A stretch of 18,097 nt of DNA from JAJYVH01 sp964548595 (GTDB lineage: Archaea; Micrarchaeota; Micrarchaeia; Micrarchaeales; CABMGC01): assembly GCA_964548595.1 (NCBI GenBank), contig CAZJQO010000030.1:1-18097 (forward strand), in the 5' to 3' direction. Below the pieces are notes generated by a model. The model saw only the letters and a program-made list of their open reading frames with translations, did not search any database and had not been told where the DNA came from. Positions within the stretch are counted from its first letter, which is position 1. Each line of letters opens with the position of its first letter. The position numbers and the translations under genes were made by a program. Shown piece by piece: positions 13,177 through 18,097 of the stretch.

Positions 13177-14046
13177 TCAACCCTTCCACCACGCCTTGCA
13201 CTGGTTTCCGAAGAACTTGCAGAAGTTGCACTTCCATTTCTCGGCCTCCGGCACAGGCTCGGCATTGCGCTCCCCTCTCCAGAAGCTCATCACATGCATA
13301 AGCTCGTCCTGCATCATACTTGCATCGTAATCTATTTTTATGCTGCTCAGTTCCCCGCCGCTGAAGCGGTCCATGTATATTATCTCCAGCCTGCCGCTCA
13401 GTTCCGGTATCTTCCGGAACGTTTCGAAGACAAGCGCCGATATGGAATAGGCGTCGAGCAGCTCGTCCTTCACGCCCATAGCCCTCAGCTCGCGCTTGAA
13501 CGTGTCTGAAATGCCGTCGTGGCTTATGCCGTATGCCTTGACGAAGTTCGAATGCCCGTAAGCACCGCTCTTTATGTCCTCGAGCAGCTTCCTGTAGAGC
13601 ATCACCTGCACGCGGTGCGGCCTCGTGTAGGCTTCGCTCAGTTCTCTCCTTGCGTCCGTAGTCTTCCTCTCCACCACCACCGACTTGCCCTCTTCTATGC
13701 GCATCTCGTCTATCCTGCCCGATATCTTGTAGCCGTTTACCGAGCCGTAGACCGAAAGCTCCCTGCACACTCCTTTCTTGATGAGCGAGAGTAGTGAGCC
13801 GTAGTTCTCGTACGAGATCTTGTACATCAGGTCGGCGTAGCTGACAGGCTCTATCGTGAGCGGCACGTATACCTCGTCCTGCAGCATCTCGTGTAGCTGC
13901 CTGCCGCGCTGCATGTATTTCGTGTACTGCTTGCCGTAGAGGTAGTTGTACTCCATCTGGCGCTCGCACCAGAACTGGTTAGCTATGTCTGTCACTAGGA
14001 TGGAGCTTTTCCTAAGCTTCTCGAGCACGCCACCGTTCCCGCGCAT
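13177..14046 (-). CDS. EXO5/Cas4-like Fe-S nuclease (exonuclease V family)
   Basis: A RecB-type PD-(D/E)XK nuclease. Catalytic positions visible are Asp113 in GRIDEM, Glu126 and Lys128 in VVERKTTD, and Gln147/Tyr151 in QVMLY. Four cysteines would hold a [4Fe-4S] cluster: C27 (FWCERQMEYNYL) and, at the C-terminus, C273, C276 and C283 (KCNFCKFFGNQC). The order VTDIA-WCERQ, GRQLHEMLQDE, CRELSVYGSVNGYKISGRIDE is closer to the EXO5/DEM1 family of single-strand exonucleases than to CRISPR Cas4. No cas genes or repeats are nearby, so a repair or replication role is inferred. The length is 289 residues from ATG 14046; a GTG at 14055 is an alternative. It heads an operon with alaS (four-base gap) and carS. 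Confidence 0.85.
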   Translation of the reverse strand: MRGNGGVLEKLRKSSILVTDIANQFWCERQMEYNYLYGKQYTKYMQRGRQLHEMLQDEVYVPLTIEPVSYADLMYKISYENYGSLLSLIKKGVCRELSVYGSVNGYKISGRIDEMRIEEGKSVVVERKTTDARRELSEAYTRPHRVQVMLYRKLLEDIKSGAYGHSNFVKAYGISHDGISDTFKRELRAMGVKDELLDAYSISALVFETFRKIPELSGRLEIIYMDRFSGGELSSIKIDYDASMMQDELMHVMSFWRGERNAEPVPEAEKWKCNFCKFFGNQCKAWWKG

Positions 14047-14127
14047 CAAAAACACAGCAAAGCAAAATCAGACCGCCTATCTTTCGTCATCGCACCAGCT
14101 CGGCGATCACCTTTGTCATCACGCAGC

Positions 14128-14135
14128 TTTTTAAT
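14128..14135 (+). promoter_or_regulatory. TATA-like element for the HAD gene
   Basis: TTTTTAAT lies 23-30 bases before the ATG at 14158 and supports that start over an earlier in-frame ATG at 14113. Confidence 0.5.
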
Positions 14136-14157
14136 CGCTGAGCATTATTATAAGCCT

Positions 14158-14793
14158 ATGCGCATTCTCGACGCTTACGACCTGTTTGTCTTCGACTGGG
14201 ACGGCACCATGGTCACGTCTACCCCGCTCGTTGCGCTTGGCCAGATAGCGAAGAGAAACAAGAAACTGCGCCTGGCAAAGCGGCTCAGGATCGCCAAGCC
14301 AGGCGTGATGAGCCAGCGCAGGATTGTGATAGACGGGGAGACGAGCAGGCTCTATTCCGTGTTAGCAGACCTCTACTGCGCGCTATTCACTCCTGTGCTG
14401 AAGAAAGGAAGCGAGCGAGTTCTCGCGCTTCTCGGGAAGCACGGCAAGAAGGTCGCTGTATTCAGTGATGCCGGATACAGCAGGCTCTTCAAGGAGGTGA
14501 GGCAGATGGGCATAGCCGAAAAGGCCGACTTCGTGCTCAGCGCCCAGTCGGTAGGCTACTACAAACCCGACCCCACGGGCCTGCTTGCAATTGCAAGCAG
14601 GTTTAGGGTGCCCAGGAAAAGATGCCTGTACGTGTGTGACATGGCCACCGACATAATAACGGCTAGGCTTGCAGGCATGGATGCCTGCGCCGTTGCCGAT
14701 GGCATAGACTCGGCAGCATCGCTCGAAAGCGAGAGGCCCAGGCACATGTTCAATAGCATGGCCTCATTCCTCAGGGCACTGGAAAAGGAATAG
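14158..14793 (+). CDS. HAD-superfamily phosphatase (phosphoglycolate phosphatase-like)
   Basis: The four HAD motifs are present in order. Motif I is DWDGT (Asp13 nucleophile, Asp15 acid/base), motif II is the Ser of VFSDAG, motif III is the Lys of YYKPDP and motif IV is CDMATD. The helical cap between motifs I and II (about residues 20-90) fits subfamily I (phosphoglycolate phosphatase/GPH type). Motif IV starts with Cys where Gly is usual (GDxxxD), but both aspartates remain. The length is 211 residues from ATG 14158; 15 extra codons are open upstream but lie over the promoter. The substrate cannot be told from sequence. It is divergent from the EXO5-like operon. Confidence 0.9.
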   Translation: MRILDAYDLFVFDWDGTMVTSTPLVALGQIAKRNKKLRLAKRLRIAKPGVMSQRRIVIDGETSRLYSVLADLYCALFTPVLKKGSERVLALLGKHGKKVAVFSDAGYSRLFKEVRQMGIAEKADFVLSAQSVGYYKPDPTGLLAIASRFRVPRKRCLYVCDMATDIITARLAGMDACAVADGIDSAASLESERPRHMFNSMASFLRALEKE

Positions 14794-14826
14794 GCGCGGC
14801 GGCTAGATTACCGACGCAAAACATAG

Positions 14827-14836
14827 CTTTAAATAG
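14827..14836 (+). promoter_or_regulatory. TATA box for the TRAM gene
   Basis: CTTTAAATAG. A transcript start about 25 bases downstream would fall after the ATG at 14843 and before the ATG at 14888, which decides the start in favour of 14888. Confidence 0.55.
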
Positions 14837-14887
14837 TGATTAATGCCTAATTCGTGTGCAGTCTTTAAAGCTGCAGAGAAGTATGAA

Positions 14888-15193
14888 ATGTCAGATGAAG
14901 AAGAAGGCGGATATGAAAGGAGAGGAAGAGGAGACAGGGGAGACAGAGGAGACAGAGGAGAAAGGAGGGGCATGAACCCCAACTATTTCCTTCCCAAGCC
15001 CGTGAAGGTCGGGGACGTTCTGGAAGTGACTATAGAAGGATCGGCTTCCAGGGGAGACGGCATAGCAAAGAAGGACGGCTTCGTCATCTTTGTTAAGGGT
15101 GCCAAGCCTGGCGACAAACTGACAGTCAGGGTAACCGACGTCAGGACAAGGTTCGCCATAGGGGAGCCCACAAGCGAAGCTCCAAGCGCCTAG
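14888..15193 (+). CDS. TRAM-domain RNA-binding protein with RGD/RG-rich N-terminus
   Basis: The 101-residue protein has two parts. Residues 1-35 are acidic then arginine/glycine-rich (MSDEEEGGYERRGRGDRG followed by RGD and RGE repeats), resembling RGG-type RNA-binding tails. Residues about 37-95 form a TRAM beta-barrel: KPVKVGDVLEVTIEGSASRG, DGIAKKDGFVIFVKG, AKPGDKLTVRVTDV and the closing RFAIGE. Small stand-alone TRAM proteins are common in archaea and act as RNA chaperones, likened to bacterial cold-shock proteins. ATG 14888 is preferred over ATG 14843 because the TATA box at 14827 is too close to the latter. Two hairpins follow the stop. Confidence 0.88.
   Translation: MSDEEEGGYERRGRGDRGDRGDRGERRGMNPNYFLPKPVKVGDVLEVTIEGSASRGDGIAKKDGFVIFVKGAKPGDKLTVRVTDVRTRFAIGEPTSEAPSA
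14930..14965 (+). repeat. four tandem 9-base repeats (GGAGACAGR)
   Basis: Units read GGAGACAGG, GGAGACAGA, GGAGACAGA and GGAGAAAGG. They lie in the TRAM gene and encode the Arg-Gly-Asp/Glu repeats. Copy number could vary by slippage. Confidence 0.8.
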
Positions 15194-15201
15194 TCATAAA
15201 G

Positions 15202-15224
15202 CACTTTTCCTGCTGTGGAAAGTG
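15202..15224 (+). terminator. hairpin after the TRAM gene
   Basis: CACTTTTCC pairs with GGAAAGTG (one bulged T) around a six-base loop, eight bases after the stop. A second hairpin, GCTCTG/CAGAGC, follows at 15237-15253. No long T-run follows either, so termination is uncertain; RNA processing or protection of the 3' end are alternatives. Confidence 0.35.
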
Positions 15225-15270
15225 GAGTTAGCTTAGGCTCTGCACCACAGAGCGAGCCATGCACGCAATG

Positions 15271-15278
15271 TTTATTAA
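15271..15278 (+). promoter_or_regulatory. TATA box for the bactofilin-like gene
   Basis: TTTATTAA is 25-32 bases before the ATG at 15303, giving a leaderless transcript. Confidence 0.6.
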
Positions 15279-15302
15279 CAGCCCCGCAAAATAGGCTACC
15301 AT

Positions 15303-16034
15303 ATGCAGAGCATCAAGCAAATCGATAGGCTGAAAGAGAACTGGGCTGAATTTGCAGACGCACTTAGCGAGGATAAGGCCAGAGTGCCCGCTTTCACTAC
15401 GTGTGACGGGGATATGGTGTTATTTGAAGACAGAAAGTTTGACTCAAGCGTTGCAATCAAAGGGAGCTTGATTGGCGCAAGAAGACCGACAGAGTTCGGG
15501 CGCACCAGCGTAAGCGCAGAGGGAGTAATGCTTGTAGCGGATGCGTTTAGAGTGGGGCATGCAAATGCGGGTGATGTGGTAATAGGCGGGAATGCGCATG
15601 CCCAAGACATAGACGCGGTACATACGCTCTACTGTGAAAGCGACGTGGAAGCGCAGGGCAAAATAATAACACAACAGGGCGGTGTCAAAGTGAGCGGCAA
15701 CGTATATGCAGGCATCGTGCATGCGAGTGCATCCAGCTCAAAGAAGTATACCGGAGACGCGCCCATAGTTGTGGGGGGGTCAAAATTGAGCGCAAAGCTT
15801 AGCATTGCTGCAAAGAACGGCAGCATAGAAGTACCGAACGGTGATGTGATTTCACCGTATATTAGCACCGCAGGCTACCTGTCCACAGGGGGCACAGTAG
15901 TGACGAGAGCGCTTAGAGTAGGCGAAGGAGTTTCTGCATATCGTGTGGTAGCAGATGTTGCGTACGTGTCAAGTAGTAACCTGGACAAAATACACGTAGA
16001 GCGAAACGAAATAAAGAAACTTTTTCCTGTTTGA
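15303..16034 (+). CDS. bactofilin-like beta-helical protein, 243 aa
   Basis: After a helical N-terminus (IKQIDRLKENWAEFADAL) the protein is a run of short, regularly spaced strands. Examples are SSVAIKGSLIGA, SVSAEGVMLVADAF, GDVVIGGNAHAQDI, VHTLYCESDVEAQGKIITQQGG, VKVSGNVYAGIVHA, then GYLSTGGTVVTRALRVGEGVSAYRVVADV. This small-residue periodicity is typical of right-handed beta-helix polymer-forming (bactofilin-type) proteins, which build cytoskeletal or envelope scaffolds. No signal peptide is seen, so it is likely cytoplasmic or membrane-peripheral. The leaderless promoter fixes ATG 15303. A decayed second copy lies directly downstream, separated by a tRNA-end fragment. The family call rests on pattern rather than a diagnostic motif; a carbonic-anhydrase-like left-handed helix is the alternative. 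Confidence 0.65.
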   Translation: MQSIKQIDRLKENWAEFADALSEDKARVPAFTTCDGDMVLFEDRKFDSSVAIKGSLIGARRPTEFGRTSVSAEGVMLVADAFRVGHANAGDVVIGGNAHAQDIDAVHTLYCESDVEAQGKIITQQGGVKVSGNVYAGIVHASASSSKKYTGDAPIVVGGSKLSAKLSIAAKNGSIEVPNGDVISPYISTAGYLSTGGTVVTRALRVGEGVSAYRVVADVAYVSSSNLDKIHVERNEIKKLFPV

Positions 16035-16050
16035 ACACAGCTTGTTTTAA

Positions 16051-16088
16051 GATGCCCTGGATGCGGGAACCGAACTCGTGCCATTTCT
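16051..16088 (-). repeat. degenerate tRNA 3'-end fragment, copy A
   Basis: Minus strand reads as a T-arm and acceptor 3' strand (CACGAG, loop TTCGGTT, CCCGC, then ATCCAGG). It matches copy B at 17847-17888 at 25 of the first 30 bases and at all of CCATTTCT, after skipping four bases (AAGG) present only in B. The T-stem here has two mismatches, and no 5' half is found nearby. It lies 17 bases past the bactofilin-like stop. Confidence 0.65.
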
Positions 16089-16345
16089 GGCCAAACAGCT
16101 TAGCAGACTGCTGGGCGAGTGGAGTGATTTCACAAGTAACCTCGAGCGCGCATCAACCACGCCTAACTTCAACCCCACATCTGGCAATGCGGTTTTCTTC
16201 GAAGACGCGAAGTCCAAGACGGCATCGCCTCTAAAGGCGTAATGTACGACGCAAGGTCAGGGGCTATTATGGCAATGCGCATGTGCATCCTCAAAACCCA
16301 ACTTCCCGCGATGCTCCAGAAAGCGGTGCAGAGTGTACTGTAACA
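16087..16345 (+). pseudogene. decayed tandem copy of the bactofilin-like gene
   Basis: Three frames in succession match the intact upstream protein. From 16087, LAKQLSRLLGEWSDF and GNAVFFEDAKS match SIKQIDRLKENWAEF and GDMVLFEDRKF, ending at a TAA at 16240. In the next frame, SKGVMYDARSG (about 16233-16262) matches AEGVMLVADAF. In the third, YYGNAHVHP (about 16265-16290) matches VIGGNAHAQDI. At least two frameshifts and internal deletions are therefore present. The DNA word AATGCGCATG is shared by both copies. The match starts at the end of tRNA fragment A, and no start codon of the original gene remains. Beyond about 16345 nothing recognisable is left before the stop of the DUF4382 gene. Confidence 0.7.
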
Positions 16346-16415
16346 AAGAGGGTTAGTCCCATTCTGAATAGGAAAATAAGCAACAGCAGTGCAAAACAAT
16401 TTCTGGGCCACGCGA

Positions 16416-17768
16416 TTAGCTTGATGTCGCCGTAAGGTTCTCGAAGACTATGCCAACGTCCTCAATCTGCGCGCCTACCTCATACGCTGCTCCCACTCTG
16501 GGGTTTAAGGTGAACATTCCATGGCCGAACGAGACCACCCCGTCAAAACTGAGCGTGGCCGATTGCCCAGGCTGTAGCGTATAGCTCTGGCTCGAGTTCT
16601 CAAAGTCCTCAGTGCCGAGAGGCACTGAGAGCGTGCCGTTGCTCTGCACAGAGAATATCATCAGCTGCCTGCCGCGCTGCTCAGACTCTGTCTCCACGCT
16701 ACTGTTGAGCGCAAGCCGCTGCAGGCGCGAGGTGAAGTTGGCCAGGCCTGCCGGCGTGCATATGCTGCTGTTTATGTGCAGCGACTCACCCTCTCCAACA
16801 TTTATGCTGAAGTCAGGTATCTGGCTTCCGAAGGGGCTGTGCTCGAGCAGCGACTCTACGGCATCCGCCTGGTCCGAGGACAGGTTTGCGCCGGAGTCGC
16901 CATGCTGGCTGACGTTCACGATCGTGCAGAATGTGCTGTTGCTTATCCGCTTTGTCATGTTCGCTATAAATGCGTCGGCTCTTTCAGAGAGAGCGCTGGA
17001 GTTGTACTCGACGCTCAGGTTGCCCTTGAGGCCAACGTGCTTTACAACAACGCTTGTGTTGGAGTTGTCCTTGAGCGTTATAGAGAAGCGGGTCACGTTG
17101 CCCGTAGAGACAGAAAGCGAGGCGGCCGTAATTGTGACGTTTGGTTTGGTTTCTTCAAGCGCTGCGGTATCGTTTTCTGTAAGCCCCGCCCTGGCGCCCA
17201 CTCTGACAGTGGCTGAAGTGCTGCCGCCTCCGACTACAACAGCCCTGGCCGATGGGACAAGGACGAAGACGGTGGTTGTATTTGTTATTATGCTGGCGAC
17301 GACAGGCGATAGGTCAAGGAGCACGCTGGCGTTGCCGTTTATTGTTGTCCGTCCGGCAACACGCGCGGTCACGATGCCGCTCGGAACAGTGACGTTGTAG
17401 GTGGTGCCGTTGACAGTTATGCTTGCCGAGTTTACATCGAACCTAACCATGTCGATGCTTGCGTTGGCTGGAACCGATACTGAACCAAGGGTCTGTTCCA
17501 GGTTGAGCACCGCAAGCAGGTTAACGTTGCCGCTACTATTGGATGACACCCAGCCCGAAGAGCTGTCCGCGCTGTTGATGTGCGCCTGAAGCGACGAATA
17601 TGTTATTACCAGGGCAGAGGTGCCCGCTGGCACCTGCGCCGGATCGGTTATCTGAAGCGCAACCAGGCTGCTCTGCGCGCCCTTCGAGGATGACAGCACA
17701 AGAAAGGCACCGGCGAGAAGCAGCACCACGACTATTGTTATAGGTACGAGCTTATTCATCCAACCCAT
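16416..17768 (-). CDS. membrane-anchored DUF4382-type surface protein, 450 aa
   Basis: Residues about 7-27 form a hydrophobic signal anchor (PITIVVVLLLAGAFLVL) after a short basic start. Residues about 36-165 fit the DUF4382 pattern: LQITDPAQVPAGTSALVITYSSLQAHI, a Ser-rich GWV segment, NLLAVLNLEQTLGSVSVPA, VRFDVNSASITVNG and TVPSGIVTA. The remaining 280 residues are Ser/Thr/Asn-rich with many N-glycosylation sequons, and two cysteines (STFCTIV and SSICTPA) that could pair. The C-terminus is a beta region with QSYTLQPGQSATLSF. DUF4382 is found in many archaeal and bacterial surface proteins; its function is unknown. ATG 17768 is used. ATG 17759 is also possible, and an AGGAG run at 17772-17776 is nearer the usual spacing for that one. 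Location outside the membrane is inferred. Confidence 0.82.
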   Translation of the reverse strand: MGWMNKLVPITIVVVLLLAGAFLVLSSSKGAQSSLVALQITDPAQVPAGTSALVITYSSLQAHINSADSSSGWVSSNSSGNVNLLAVLNLEQTLGSVSVPANASIDMVRFDVNSASITVNGTTYNVTVPSGIVTARVAGRTTINGNASVLLDLSPVVASIITNTTTVFVLVPSARAVVVGGGSTSATVRVGARAGLTENDTAALEETKPNVTITAASLSVSTGNVTRFSITLKDNSNTSVVVKHVGLKGNLSVEYNSSALSERADAFIANMTKRISNSTFCTIVNVSQHGDSGANLSSDQADAVESLLEHSPFGSQIPDFSINVGEGESLHINSSICTPAGLANFTSRLQRLALNSSVETESEQRGRQLMIFSVQSNGTLSVPLGTEDFENSSQSYTLQPGQSATLSFDGVVSFGHGMFTLNPRVGAAYEVGAQIEDVGIVFENLTATSS

Positions 17769-17790
17769 CTACTCCTTTGTAACCCCTAAT

Positions 17791-17798
17791 TAATAAAT
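17791..17798 (-). promoter_or_regulatory. TATA box for the DUF4382 gene
   Basis: The minus strand reads TTTATTAA 23-30 bases before the ATG at 17768. Confidence 0.55.
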
Positions 17799-17846
17799 AT
17801 TGCAGAAAAGTTAGGTTTGCGGCGCCGATTTTATCCTTTTGATTAA

Positions 17847-17888
17847 GATGCGCTGGGTGCGAGAATCGAACTCGCGAAGGCCATTTCT
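17847..17888 (-). repeat. tRNA 3'-end fragment, copy B
   Basis: The minus strand gives a perfectly paired T-arm (GCGAG, TTCGATT, CTCGC) followed by an acceptor 3' strand, ACCCAGC. The matching 5' half is not present upstream, where the PIN gene lies. It is a direct repeat of copy A at 16051-16088. Such partial tRNA ends are what integration into a tRNA gene leaves behind, but a 3' half of a split tRNA cannot be excluded. Confidence 0.65.
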
Positions 17889-18097
17889 AGATTCCTAAGG
17901 TTTTGGCCAGTTTCTTTGTAGTAAATATCGGTACTTCCGACTGCATTTGGAAATGAGAATCATCACTCCAGATGCCATCATTTTTTATAAGCAGCGCGAG
18001 GGCGATAAAGGGCGAATCGTCTGGGTCTATTTTGTCCATGATGGTTTTCGCTTCGGTTCTCTTGACTGCAAGAATTCGATCTTCCACCACATATATC
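17887..18097 (-). CDS. PIN-domain protein, C-terminal part (cut by window end)
   Basis: The visible 70 or so residues are the second half of a PIN nuclease fold: DKIDPDDSPFIALALLIKNDGIWSDDSHFQ with the conserved acidic residues of the metal site, then VPIFTTKKLAKTLGI. The frame is open to the right edge, so the N-terminal catalytic Asp lies outside the window. PIN proteins of this shape are single-strand RNA nucleases, often VapC toxins. No antitoxin gene can be seen in the window, so that role is only a possibility. The stop codon overlaps the end of tRNA fragment B by two to three bases. Confidence 0.8.
   Translation of the reverse strand, partial: IYVVEDRILAVKRTEAKTIMDKIDPDDSPFIALALLIKNDGIWSDDSHFQMQSEVPIFTTKKLAKTLGI

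Noticed and set aside
13173..13265. A 31-residue N-terminal extension of AlaRS.
   Set aside because: It overlaps the nuclease gene, is Arg/Ser-rich without family similarity, and a proper ATG lies four bases past the nuclease stop.
13177..14046. CRISPR-associated Cas4.
   Set aside because: No CRISPR repeats or other cas genes in the window, and the motif order fits EXO5 better.
16169..16411. An 80-codon minus-strand frame.
   Set aside because: It is antisense to the bactofilin remnant and has no protein-like pattern of its own.

Overview
The window is archaeal. It encodes RNA polymerase subunits D and N, ribosomal proteins uL13, uS9 and uS2, CDP-archaeol synthase, archaeal-type AlaRS and MetRS, a TRAM protein and an archaeal pilin-like protein, and it has TATA-like elements about 25-30 bases before many start codons (leaderless style). 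Tight packing, short core proteins, a MetRS with its tRNA-binding domain on a separate gene, and odd tRNA structure suggest a small-genome DPANN archaeon. My best guess is the Micrarchaeota (ARMAN-like) lineage. That placement is inference; I could not run a search.

Layout. 1-460: a broken P-loop ATPase reading frame, then tRNA-Asn on the minus strand. 462-1994: two minus-strand genes of unknown function, one secreted. 2017-2916: a UPF0200 nucleotide-kinase-like gene with no canonical start codon, preceded by a free-standing MetRS-type tRNA-binding domain. 2960-4066: thpR and a convergent unknown gene. 4142-6808: an information-processing cluster in the order rpoD, tRNA-Leu, rpl13, rps9, rpoN, an unusual tRNA-Pro-like gene, rps2. 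6856-9033: a pilin-like gene convergent with metG, stop codons abutting. 9034-9405: the longest gene-free stretch, with interleaved inverted repeats and a G-rich tract. 9406-9984: an unknown helical protein. 9965-14046: minus-strand operon of an EXO5-like Fe-S nuclease, alaS and carS. 14158-15193: a HAD phosphatase and a TRAM RNA-binding protein. 15303-17768: a bactofilin-like gene, a decayed second copy of it, and a DUF4382 surface protein, bracketed by two copies of a tRNA 3'-end fragment. 17887-end: the C-terminal part of a PIN-domain protein, cut by the window edge.

Most genes serve translation, transcription, lipid synthesis or RNA handling. The most unusual items are the tRNA-Pro-like gene at 6079-6167 (15-base insertion in the T-loop, apparent AGG anticodon), the repeated AGGAATAAGAACAT-type element placed like a TATA box inside the cluster, the missing ATG of the UPF0200 gene, the interleaved inverted repeats near 9224-9284, and the tRNA-fragment/bactofilin duplication at 15.3-17.9 kb. 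No CRISPR array, transposase or integrase was seen.
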